64,000 nt of DNA. Origin: Volutella citrinella (taxonomy: Eukaryota; Ascomycota; Sordariomycetes; Hypocreales; Nectriaceae). Location: the NCBI GenBank assembly GCA_034401135.1, contig JAWZSP010000008.1:2232001-2296000 (forward strand). Reading direction: 5' to 3'. Positions 21,037-31,779 of the stretch are shown here, one piece after another. The first letter of the stretch is position 1, and every line of letters starts with the position of its first letter. The position numbers were made by a program, and so were the translations under genes. Under the pieces are notes generated by a model, which was not told the DNA's origin, made no database searches, and saw only the letters and a list, made by a program, of their open reading frames with translations.

Positions 21037-22359
21037 TCAATCGACCTCCTCCGACAGCGACGCAACCTCGGCCTCGCCCGGCAGTCGCCCATCCACCAGC
21101 GACGAGTGTAGGCTGCGCAGCGAGCTCAGCCAGCAGTCGAACATGAGCAGCATTTGCCGGCTCTGGGACTGATCCAGGGCCAGCTGTGCAACCCGAGCCC
21201 TCAGCCGCTCGTACGTCTCAATCATGGCCCAGATCTGGACGCCGGCGGTGTCTGTCGGGGCCATCCGGTTGCGCTGATGGATGGCTGACGAAAACTCATT
21301 CATGAGCAGGTCGATGCAGATTTGTAGACCGCGGTTCTCTGTCGTTGAGCTGCGAGAGTGGTCGGCAGGGTGGAAGGTCTGGAGATGCACCGAGGGCGCC
21401 GGCTCCGGCAAAGGAGAGGGTGGCGGCGAATACAGAATGGGTCTGAAGTAGATGGCCCCGTCCTCGAAAGGTGGCAGCTGGCTGGCTGTGAGAGTCGAGG
21501 AAGTCGTTGAGATCTTGGAATCTCGGCAATGCAGGGCCAGGGTATCGCGTTGCTGTGGCCGGGAGGCGTCTACACCGTTGTGCCTTCTCATAGCGCTGTC
21601 CATCAAGTTCATCGCTGTCGGGCGAAGCGGCTCTGTCTGCATGGCCGAGTCAACATATGAAGACGCCGGTTCCGTGGACTCGTCGGGCCCGTCGCGCGAT
21701 TCCAGCAGCGCCCGGTACTGCTCTGCAATGAGGTCGACGCTGCAGGCACGGTCTGCCAGGCCGACCTCTCGACCCAGCACTGCCTTTGGCTTCTCCAGCT
21801 GGCCGATCCGGAACACGGGCGTCTTGGCTTGGCGTCTCATGGTTGAGGTCGTGGATGTGGACGAGGTGGGTGATGGAATGGAAGAGTTATCCAGAGAGGG
21901 CCGGGCACTGAGATCCTGGAGTGAGAGCGACGAAGGATCCGGGATGAGACGCGCGAAATGAGAAGTTGAAGGCCGCAGGTCAGCAGACGGCCGCCGGGCG
22001 TCTGGCTCCGTCTCGGGCGTCGGTGGGCTTATGACGAGCGTGTCAGGGCGCAGGTAATGACTCCATTTCGCATCGCTTAAATCAGGAGTATCGGTTGAGC
22101 TGTGGCGGCCAGAGGGCGAGACCTGGCTGCTGGCGGCGCCATGCTGAAGACTGACAGCCGAGTCGGCAGATCCGCGCTTGGTCCTGAGACCCTTGAGCTT
22201 TGGGTCAGCCTTTTGGAGGCGCCTCCGTCCCGGCTTGAGCTGCAGGCTCCGGGGGCTGGGGAGCGGAGGCGATTCCAGCTCCGGTTCCAGTGTCATGCTG
22301 TGCTTCTCATCCGCGTACAGGGACAGATGGGGAAGCTGGGGAGGCATTGCTCTCGCCAT
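21037..22359 (-). CDS. Conserved fungal hypothetical protein with disordered N-terminus
   Basis: A single ORF of 440 residues. About the first 330 residues are low in hydrophobics and rich in Ser, Pro and Thr, with candidate phospho-sites such as PPLPSPRSLQ and SPPTPETEP. The C-terminal 110 or so residues are helical and hydrophobic (GLQICIDLLMNEFSSAIHQ, IWAMIETYERLRARVAQLAL, MLLMFDCWLSSLRSLHSSL). That layout suggests a regulatory or scaffold protein with a small C-terminal helical domain. No DNA-binding, kinase or membrane motif is visible. I do not recognise the family. The ATG at 22359 was used. The frame upstream (22422-23300) has no such composition and is not included. Confidence 0.65.
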   Translation of the reverse strand: MARAMPPQLPHLSLYADEKHSMTLEPELESPPLPSPRSLQLKPGRRRLQKADPKLKGLRTKRGSADSAVSLQHGAASSQVSPSGRHSSTDTPDLSDAKWSHYLRPDTLVISPPTPETEPDARRPSADLRPSTSHFARLIPDPSSLSLQDLSARPSLDNSSIPSPTSSTSTTSTMRRQAKTPVFRIGQLEKPKAVLGREVGLADRACSVDLIAEQYRALLESRDGPDESTEPASSYVDSAMQTEPLRPTAMNLMDSAMRRHNGVDASRPQQRDTLALHCRDSKISTTSSTLTASQLPPFEDGAIYFRPILYSPPPSPLPEPAPSVHLQTFHPADHSRSSTTENRGLQICIDLLMNEFSSAIHQRNRMAPTDTAGVQIWAMIETYERLRARVAQLALDQSQSRQMLLMFDCWLSSLRSLHSSLVDGRLPGEAEVASLSEEVD

Positions 22360-25055
22360 GGCGCTATTGAGTGCTGGTTGAGCCAGTATGGGAAGGGCGG
22401 CTGCGAAAAGAAGCTAACAAGCTATGGCGTCGTTGGCGAAAGTGGTGGTAATGGTGGGCTTCTGCTGCCAGAGCTGGGGTCGTTGTCCAATGCTCTGGCT
22501 ACTGTGCTGGTGAATGCTGGGCTCTCTGCGGTTCGGGTCATTTGAGACGATGGAGAGGACAATTGCGAGAGGAGGAAAAAGCAGGATGGCGGCTCCGGGA
22601 TGCGATGGGCTAATAATCTATTGCTATAGATAGATCCCGAACCAAGACAAACCTTTACCGCTTGGCCTGGTGGCCAGGCCGGATGGCGGCGACGGAGGGT
22701 GGCTCTGGGCTGCAAGTGGGCAGAGGTGCATGGGATGGCGTCGACACCTAATGGACCACTGGTGATGCGGGACAAGATGCCCACGTCACGGTCGGACAGC
22801 CCCCAGTTGGCCCGCCCTGTGATGGTCCTGTAGGGATGGTGCCGTGGGGACAGGGATCCGAGGTTTGCCAACAGCCTAGCTTCCATCCGCAGTCGATCCA
22901 TGTGGAGGCACGTCGGCAACTTGGCATGTTCTGTACTGAAGCCCAGTGTACTCCGTGCGTACCCAAGGCGAAAGGGCAACGCGTTTATGTGAATGCGTCC
23001 CTGGAGAGGCTGGATGGCGGAGGAGTAGCAGCGGCAGTAAGCCCTGGGCCAGAAGGATTGCAGGTGGTCCGACGAGGAGAGGGCGCTACTCTGACGCACC
23101 TGGCCGCTGCTGTCATCCCTCTTGCTGCTGCTGCTTCTAATTTTGATGCGTCTCCCCGTAGTCACGTACAGTACGGGCTTCTCAGCAGAAGGTAGGATGC
23201 CGGCTGCTCGTATTGGTGTGATCTGAGGCTGGTAGTCGCCATATACGGGCAGACAGACGGCAGAACAGGGCTGGCAGGCTGGCGGGGCATCCCCATCCAC
23301 CCATGTCCGCCCATGTGTTTTTCTTGCCTGGATCCGTCACCTTGGGCAGCCGAGCAGCCAAGACAGGCTGGCCGCCCATGCTAATCGTCATCACAGGGTC
23401 TTTTCTTGTTTTGAGAGGGGGCGTTAAGCCTCTTTCAGACTTTCCTCTGCTGCCATCCCGTCCGCCGCGTGCGTTTGCGCGGGTTCCTTGCGTCAAGTCG
23501 TCGCATCGTACGGAACTCACCGCGGCGTAGCCTGACGATGGGCGAACGTGGGTTCCTAGATTTTTTCTCTCCAGTACTCGTGTCTTCGCTGACCAGGTCT
23601 CTGTCGCGATGGCATCCATGGCGAGCTGGGATGCGCAGGTCCGACAGAACGAAAATGATTAGCTGGTTGATGGGGCAATGAGCCACTAGGCCCAAGACAA
23701 CGGCAACCAAGAGCTGGTTTTGCTGATGTCACCTCCACTGTGATCCTGGGTCCTGACTGGAGGCCCACAAGGATCCCGCCAACGGCCTGTCAGTGTGGCC
23801 CAGCCGCCCCAGCGGGCTTAGTAGTGGTTCTGTTAGTGGTCCTTTTTTAGGTAGCGGGTGGGTGGCTTGGTGCCATGGACCTAGTGTAGGAGAACACTGA
23901 ACAGCGAGGTGCCTGAAGTGCCTCCTGCAATGGGGTAGGCAGCAGGTACTGTGCATGTTGACGACGACGACGCGACGACGGCGGCGACGTGGACAGCTTG
24001 ACGGCGCAGCAGCCCATCCGCACGGGCATCATCCCCGCGGCTGGAACCCTAGACCTAGCACGGGAGGATTGAGGGTTGGTGGCCATCCATCCCGTCTCGT
24101 CCGATGATTGATCGCTGGGCGGCTGGGTCTCTGGCTCGGCTTGCTTGCGTTGCCATGGGAAGCCAACAACCCAAAAGCCTCCCGTCCCGAGCTGTGCAGG
24201 GAGCTTCCTGCCTTGCTGCCCACCCCGACAGTCCCTGCTTTCGACATCAGTCACGTGTGTACTCTCCACCAATCCATCCCTCCTCTGCCTATGTTGGGCG
24301 ATGAAGAGGCGTCAACCGAGGGGCGTCTTCTTGGATCAACCTGGCGTTGAAGCTCACCGGTAGACAAAACCCTCCCCCGACACCTGGTGAATGCAACCAT
24401 CATGCCAGCCAGCGCGCCGTTTACCGAGAGACAGGCCCCACTCCGCTGTACGTTGTGCGCAAACTAGACGCTGGCACTCTGGCATCCGTGTCACAAGACA
24501 TTCATTACAACCACCCAACCATCGCAGGCCTGTGATTGTGACGGCCTGGGTCTATTGATACGTAGAACCAATCACCAGATGTCGACGACCAAGACTCGTC
24601 CGTGGGTAGGAATTCCCACCTGACCAGAACGAGTGACTCCATCGCACTGGCAAAAGCGGCCACGCATTCTCAGCCGCCATCTATTACCATGTACACTGCC
24701 GAAAGCCACCCGCAGTCGGCCAGGACACCAGGTCCCGGATGCCAATCGCTCATCGCAGTCGCGATCAATTGTTTCACACAGCCGTAGGCATGGAATGCTG
24801 AAATGCGGCTGGGTTGCCCGGCCTGGACAGACGAAGCGGCCCATTCTGGGGTCCACGCTGCATATACAGCCCTCCATGCCGTAGCCATCTGCCTGTGGAT
24901 GCAAAGTGAATGGTTAATTCGCCCCGCGGCACGTCGAGCTATCAGTCGATCTGGCATCAAGAATCACGCTTGCCGCCAGATATTCCCCGCTTCGTTGATC
25001 ATCCGCGTGGTTTTGTGCTTTGTGCTGTTGCATCAGTGACTCGTGAGTTCTCAGT
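22360..25055. other. Long gene-free stretch
   Basis: About 2.7 kb between two divergently transcribed genes. A 292-codon minus-strand ORF (22422-23300) lacks domains and looks like chance. No repeats or RNA genes were recognised. It may be long 5' UTRs and promoters, or hold non-coding RNA that cannot be seen from sequence alone. Confidence 0.45.
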
Positions 25056-26817
25056 ATGCGGCTCGTGACAGGGGCCGTTTCGTTGCTTTGCTTTGCTTCG
25101 TTTGTCCCATTCGCAACCGCCGCGTCCATCAAACCACGAGGGTCCGCTGCTGCAAAGGGCGGCCCAGATTCCGGAAAGGCAGATGCTATTAGGGAGGCTT
25201 TTCGGCATTCATGGAAAGGCTACGAGCAATATGCGTTCCCCCATGATACGCTGCGGCCCATCAGCAAGTCGTTCGTCGATGACCGGTAAAGCTGCCCTAG
25301 ACTCCCTCAGCCTCATCTGTCCAATCGCCTCGCAGGCAGGTCATGAGAATGAAAGTGTCTAATCCTTGAACAGGGCTGGTTGGGGTGTGACAGCGGTCGA
25401 TGCGTTGAGCACGGCCATCATCATGAAGGACCAACAGACGGTAGACAAGATCCTGCGTCACATCCCCACTGTCGACTTCAAAACAACAGCAAAGGCAAAC
25501 GATCAGATCTCGGTGTTTGAGACGACGATTCGGTATCTAGGTGGCTTGATCTCAGGTATAATTACCCAACTCTCAATTCCCTAGCATTGTTTCCAAGACT
25601 CATTAGAATGTAGCGTATGATTTACTCTCTGGCCCGTCGCGATCCCTCGTGCAAGACGAGAACCTTCTTTCCGCACTACTAAAACAGGCCGAGACGCTTG
25701 CGGAGAGCCTCAGTTTTGCATTCGACACGGAAAGCGGTGTCCCGGACAATGAAGTCTTCTTCAGCCCCAGGCCAAGACGCAGAGGCAGCATTGAGAACTC
25801 CATCGCGTGCTTCGGCACCTTGGTCCTCGAGTGGACACGGCTCAGCGACCTGACAGGCAACAAGAAGTTCGGCAAGCTGGCCCAGGATGCCGAGAGCCGC
25901 ATTCTCAGACCCCAGCCTCCCAGCAGCGAGCCATTCCCGGGCCTCGTGGGGACCAATGTCAACATCCAAACGGGCCAGTTCACCGACAGCCGCGGAGGCT
26001 GGGGCGGCAACACTGATAGCTTCTACGAGTACCTCATCAAGATGTTTATATATGACCCGGATCAGTTCGCCTATTACAAGGAACGCTGGGTCTTGGCGGC
26101 CGACTCGTCCATCAAATACCTGGCCTCGAAGCCGAGCTCCCGCGAAGACCTGCTGTTCCTGAGCGCCTTCAATGGGAAGACGTTAATTCCTACGTCTGGC
26201 CATCGTACGTGTCTCCTCTTTCCCAACTTAGGCATTCCACTGACGTTCCTGTAGTTGACTGCTTCAGCGGCGGCAACTTCATCCTCGGCGGGCTCGCCCT
26301 AAACCGCCGCAAGTACACCGACTTTGGCCTCAAGCTCGCCGAGTCATGCTACTCACTCTACACAAACAGCCCTTCGGGGATCGGTCCCGAAGGATTCGGC
26401 TGGACGCCGGCGGGCCAGACGGAGCCGTCGCCGCCGTCTGGGTACCGTCGCTTCTACCGCCTGTACGGGTGGTGGCCCACGACGCCCGATTACATCCTGC
26501 GTCCGGAGACAATTGAGAGCATGTACTACGCGTACCGTGCAACGGGCGATGCGCGGTGGCAGGAGTTTGCGTGGGGTGCCTTCATCGCGCTCAACACAAC
26601 GTGCCGAGTGGACGCCGGCTTCGCAGGCATGCGGGATGTGCTGCAGCAGAGCGGTGGCAACAAGCACGACATGATGGAGAGCTTCTGGCTGGCGGAGACA
26701 CTCAAGTATCTCTATCTCATGTTTTCAGAGGATGCCGAGTACCAGATCAAGGGCAGTGGGCGGCACCGGTTCGTGTTCAACACCGAGGCGCACCCAATAC
26801 GAGTGCGCCGGCCGTGA
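25056..26817 (+). CDS. Secreted class I alpha-1,2-mannosidase (GH47)
   Basis: Exons 25056-25285, 25374-25555, 25614-26204 and 26255-26817 give 521 residues. A signal peptide is clear ([13 protein letters not shown]). The enzyme trims alpha-1,2-linked mannose from N-glycans by a calcium-dependent inverting reaction. GH47 landmarks appear in order: [56 protein letters not shown] read across the last splice, [37 protein letters not shown], and FNTEAHP near the C-terminus, whose Thr is a Ca2+ ligand in the family. No membrane anchor follows the signal peptide, so this is a soluble secreted or lumenal form. Length is normal for the secreted fungal class. Confidence 0.94.
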
Positions 26818-26983
26818 CGAACAGGTAGACAAATCGGTTTTAAAACACGTATGGGGCCATGAATGATTAGAATAGGATTTGAATTTTCGCGTGTGTAAAA
26901 GAGTTGAGTATCGCATACCCCCTTGCCCGCGCGTCGCGAGCTTGTGTGCCTTCGTCATTCATCATTCAATTGCTGCGTGAAGC

Positions 26984-27196
26984 TCAAGCGCCGCCCTCGC
27001 GCTTGGCGTACTCGTCCTCCATGGCCTCCTCGTACAGACGGTCGGCCTCCTTCTCTTCCTCCGTCTTGGGCCGCGTTACACCGGCTCCGGTGTTGGCGCC
27101 CGCGCCAGTGGCCACGGCGGGTTGCTGCTGTTGGTGCTCCGCGGACTGGTCATGAGCAGCAGACGAGGAATCGGTGTTGAACGCAGGCCGTCCCAT
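26984..27196 (-). CDS. Small conserved fungal protein
   Basis: A 70-residue ORF from the ATG at 27196 (MGRPAFNTD). The middle is Gln/Ala/Gly-rich and disordered. The C-terminal 22 or so residues are highly charged and helical and end in DEYAKREGGA, a tail I believe is conserved in many ascomycete small proteins. Longer upstream readings in the same frame lack the conserved character. The function is unknown. It is convergent with the GH47 gene, 166 bp apart. Confidence 0.6.
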   Translation of the reverse strand: MGRPAFNTDSSSAAHDQSAEHQQQQPAVATGAGANTGAGVTRPKTEEEKEADRLYEEAMEDEYAKREGGA

Positions 27197-27960
27197 CTTG
27201 AGCAATTGTGTGTGCTTGAAATGTAGATTGCAAGAAATTACAGCTGAAGCGGCACGCCGAAAGATTGAGTCGAACGCGAAATGAACTGGGCAATGATTGA
27301 AGATGTTGGGCGCGGAGTCACTGTTGACTGCCTGGAACTTATAGCTCAACTGTGGCAAAGGCGATACGTCACTGGTCGCTGCGCGTGGCGTACCGGGTGT
27401 GGCTGGTGCATCCGGCCAATCAGGCGCAAGGTACAATTCGCCTCGCAACATGCTGCTCAAATTGGCCAGAAGAAATAAATTAATAGACAAGGGCAAAGAG
27501 TGTCATCAGCCAGGGCCTGCTTCTAAATCTGGCAATTGGGTCAGCTTGAGGGCAATTCATTGGCCTGAAGATGCGGCGGTAAAGCCAAGATCTGTCGCTA
27601 ATCGTCTTCATTAGGACCAAAGAACCTAATATTTGAACCACAGCCCCTGAACTGACTGTCTGAAGACTCTGATGTATAACTAACTTGGAGATCTGTAAAT
27701 GATTGTCATGTTTATTTTCCCAGCCTTTTCCCACAAAAGCTGAAACCCTGGCATATCCAACCATGGAGTTGCGCAACACGGCACCGCCCTGGTCTCACAA
27801 TTCTCCAACAAACCATGTAACAAAGAGAAGAAGTAGTAAGTGGTAGTTGTGTCTCACCAAACGGGGTATTTTACACAATTATGCGCCGTTGCCAAACGCA
27901 GTCGAAGTCATGTTCGCATATTGTAGCGAATGGGTATTATCCTTGCGCAGATCACTAACC
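27197..27960. other. Intergenic region
   Basis: The 5' flank of the small protein gene and the 3' flank of the FMP30-like gene. No gene was recognised. Confidence 0.5.
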
Positions 27961-29430
27961 TCAAAAGGTCCTGCTCTCACCAATGTCGCAAACGTCGAAA
28001 ACGCCAACTTCCGGATAACCCTTGCGACGCAGGGCATCCTTGAGCATCTTTGGTGGCTCCAGGACTTCTTCCATCGTCAGGGCCCAAGTTCCCCAGTGAA
28101 TACCCATGGCTCGCTTGCACTTGGTATCTGTGAAGATCTCGACCGAATCGAAGGGATTGGCATGCATGGACGAAAATGCCACACGAGGGGAGTATGCACC
28201 GATGGGAATCAAGCCCAGATCGAAGGGCCCCCGCAGGTCACCAATGTGCTTGAACTGAGGGCAGCGTGGGAGGTCGTCAAACTCGGGGGCGTAATCATCG
28301 GAGCCGAATGGAAGGTAGGGGACGCTGCGGTATCCCGTGTCGCCTCCGAACCAGACAGACTTGTCGTTGGAGCGAACAGCCCACGAGCACCAGAGGGTTG
28401 TGTCGCGGTCGAAAATGCCGCGAGCAGAGGTGTGCTGGCAGGGTAGACACGAGACCCGGGCGGTAATGTCCCGCGTCTTCTCGCCGTCCTTGACAGTGAT
28501 CGTCAAGTCAGCATCCTCCCACCAGTCGAGCTCGGTAACGTGATCAATCCCGGCCTTTCGGAACCAGGTCTCAAGGCCAAGACCGACAAAGAATTGCGCC
28601 TGCGGATGGTGCTTTTGGACTTCGAGAATGGAGGAATGCGACAGATGGTCGTAGTGGCTGTGGCTAATGACGACGGCATCCACAACAGGGATGTCCTTGA
28701 TGTCGCAGGGGCGCGGGGTGTAGCGCTTGGGACCCAGGAAGGTGAACGGAGAGCAACGATCTTCAAAGACGGGATCGAAGAGAACGCGGAGGCCGGACGG
28801 ATACTCGACATAGTAGCAGGCGTGGCCTAGCCATGTGGCGCGGATCTGGTCCGAAGCGTCGCGGTTAGGAAGCCAATCGGGCTTGACGACGGGGACAGTG
28901 GGAGGCGAAGTGTCAGGTTGCTTGAGGTCGCCCTTGATCACAGGCCTGCGCAGGGAGCGGCGTCAGTCGCAATGGGTTCAGACATGATTCGCATGCGCTA
29001 CTACTCACCAGACAACCCTGCGGAACATGGTGGTAAAGGTTGGGTGGCTCGACCACGAAGGGTACGGGTTCTTGAAGCCAGTGACGGAGCCATTCTTGAC
29101 AATGTGGTGCGGATTGGCGGTCGCTTCTTCGGGAATGGAGGTGCGACCGGGGATCTTGGTGACGGCGGTGTTTTCGGCGACGGTCGGGGCAGCAGTGGCG
29201 GAGGTGGAAGCTGACTGTTGTTTGGCAACAGTGGTTGCTGGGGCCTCGGTGGAGGCAGTAGAGGATTCGGGGGCGGCGGATGACTGGGCGGGCTCAGCGG
29301 AAGACATGGTGCTGGCGATGGTCGCAGCTGTCACTGTGGCTGTTGCTGTCGAGGTCGAATAAGATCTTGGCAATGTATGCCAGAGACGACGAGTTGGGGT
29401 TGGCAGCTGGAGAACAAGGCGCTGCTTCAT
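27961..29430 (-). CDS. FMP30: FMP30/NAPE-PLD-like mitochondrial metallo-hydrolase
   Basis: Exons 29430-29009 and 28945-27961, with a 63-nt intron, give 468 residues. The start at 29430 gives an Arg-rich amphipathic leader (MKQRLVLQLPTPTRRLW) typical of mitochondrial import. A roughly 90-residue low-complexity Ala/Thr/Ser stretch follows, then a metallo-beta-lactamase fold like N-acyl-phosphatidylethanolamine phospholipase D. Zinc-binding motifs are present: HSHYDHLSH (HxHxDH), FGGDTGY and GIHWGTW; TWLGHACYYVEY lies near the start of the fold. Yeast Fmp30 is a mitochondrial inner-membrane protein linked to phospholipid and N-acylethanolamine metabolism. The exact substrate here is inferred from the family. 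Confidence 0.92.
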
Positions 29431-31779
29431 AAGGTGAGGGAGGATGTACACGGGGCGGATCCGGGGTAGCCCGCGCCGAGTGTCGAGAGATTGGGAGAGA
29501 GGGAGGGACGGAGAGGGAGGAAAGGAAAAGGGAAGGGGAGAGGAGAGGAGAAGGGGAGAAATGGAAGAGGATATGAATGAGAAGGGAAGATGGAGGGTGT
29601 AATGCAGTAAGCGACTGCTGGGAGGGAAGGCGCGACGGACTGGGTTAAGAGGCCAGCCAGGCGGTCGGCGGGAGATATGGAACTCCGAAATGGCAGTGGA
29701 AGTCTCCGTGCCAGGCGCGCCTTCTCCAGCAGGTACGAGATTCACCGAAGCGTCGGGGATAAATTGTGAGGTATTACTAGTACCTACCTAACTACCTAAG
29801 TCACCGAGTAGGACGCAGACAGCACTTCCTCCAATGCGCTGCAGAGCACCTATTATGCACGCACACCCGTCATCGACGAGACGGCCTTGCTGGGATTGCG
29901 CAGTGACGAGCGAGGCCTCAGTGCGACTGTGCAACGCGGGTCCAGCCAGAGACGACAGAGACCCCGGATGCGGAGTTCCAAAGTGGCACTGGGTGGGTTG
30001 GAGTCACAACGCGGCACGACTAGGCGCCCGAAGCCTCCGAATCAGACAGCTCAGGACGAGCCGACGAGGCCCTGCGGTCGGATAGGATACAGATGGCGGA
30101 TTTGACTGACCGTCAGGCCATGGGGGCATCGAGGCACACCTCGACTGTGCCCCGTCTCCAATGGCACACGGGTGACAGAGCATGCATCATACCATGGTAT
30201 GTTATACTCTGTACTTTGACAAACTTCGACTAGTAGTCCATATCCATCCTACACGCCTCAGTCTGCGCACCAAGCATGGGCTCCTGCACCCATATCTCGC
30301 CGCAACACCAATGCCTGCACACGCGTATCACGGTCCTGGGACGATGGAAGCGGCGGCGCGCAATCACGGAGATCAGAGAAAGAAGCTTGTTTGGGCCCAA
30401 AGTTTGCTTGCTATGATGAGCATCCCCATGAAGCTTTGAGCTCCGCCCTAGAACCACCCAAAGGGCGTTAGCGGACTTAATAGCGACTACGTCCGGCCCC
30501 AGACGGCGTTGCGCCGCTGCGACAGGGGCCGAGCGTGTCCGAGCCATCCGCGGTGCGAGTGCGATGATGGAAAAAATCTGGGCGGTCCGTCGAGCACTAT
30601 TGGGTGTGTAATGAAGAGCAGATGCTAATAATGCCACCTCAGTCAGCTCGCCGATGCGCTAATTGAGTGATTGGAGCGAAGGAAGCAGCCGTCATCTACA
30701 CATATGTCCTGGTCAGTGGCCACTGGTGATGGAGGGGCTTGACGGGTTGGTTGCTCAACATTTGATCTGACTACGAGAGTCGATGACAGGTCTCCGTCCC
30801 TCCCATCGCCTTCGACCATGCAAGCAATCGCGGATGACAGCCAGGGGGATGTCCATGACATCAATCACAATTTTAATACAGTACTCCCTCTTCCAGCTTA
30901 TGCACCACCACCACCACCACAACCACCGCATCCTATCGCACTAATTACAAGAGCAACCATCACCATGGCAAATCCTCGCAGTGTGGAACCCTCATAGCCC
31001 ATCTCTATCCCGGCACACCTCCCCGGAAAGCCACCATCTGCCACGCGGGCTCCCGGACTGGGGGCGCCTGGCTAGCCCACTCGGTGCCTGCTCCGTCGTC
31101 CCCTACCTAGCCCGCTTTCGTCTTCTCACCGTTACGCGATCCTTGGCCTCTTCAGCCCAGCTGTTCGCGACCCGGCTGGGTGGTGACAGATCGTCTTATT
31201 ATTGTGCCTTGGCCTGGGTGACCAACAACCCTCTCAGCTCACCCACCGAACCACTCGAGGCACGCTGGCTGCCAGGAACTGGTGGGACAGACATGGCATG
31301 GACGGGGCCCTGGGTCTTCTGAATTCTGATCCATCATCACTAGCTCCTGGTCTGCCATGTGGCCAGGGGCATCCGTGCGCGGCCGCGCTGCTCCACTGAG
31401 ACAACTTCTCCCAGGCACGCCGGTGACATTCGTCCAGGGCCGAGGCCCAATCCCTTGCATTACTCAATTATGTACAGCCAAAGTCAGAAGCCATCTTATC
31501 ACACAGCTAGGTAAGGTATCCATCATGCCTAACCCATCCACGGGGGGGGGGGGCCTCTTCGCCAGAACAAAAAATAGTAGAGCCGTTCTCATCATCATCC
31601 GTCCGTCCAAGGTATCTCTGGCGCCATAACAGAAGCAAAAACAGTCATGATCCCGTCGTGTGTAGTGTAACTGAACCGCTACCCCGCCCAAAAGAATGCA
31701 AGAAGAGTAAGGACAGCAGGTAAACAAAATCTGTCGTTCCAGGGTAGGTCAGCGAGCCTGCGCACAAGGCTTGGCTCGC
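29431..31779. other. Gene-free stretch with purine tract
   Basis: Upstream region of the FMP30-like gene and 3' flank of NDC80. It holds a long purine tract (next entry), a short CAC repeat near 30904 and a G12 run at 31542-31553. No ORF here has recognisable features. Confidence 0.5.
29493..29571 (+). repeat. Polypurine/polypyrimidine tract upstream of FMP30-like gene
   Basis: A stretch of G and A broken only at 29509 and 29562, with 52 uninterrupted purines at 29510-29561. On the coding (minus) strand it is a CT-rich run 63-141 bp upstream of the ATG. CT boxes close to fungal transcription starts are well known in strongly expressed genes. Confidence 0.8.

Noticed and set aside
22422..23300. 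A 292-codon minus-strand ORF upstream of the hypothetical gene at 21037-22359.
   Set aside because: Low-complexity Arg/Ser/Pro composition, no domain, no plausible splice to a neighbour; typical chance ORF in GC-rich DNA.
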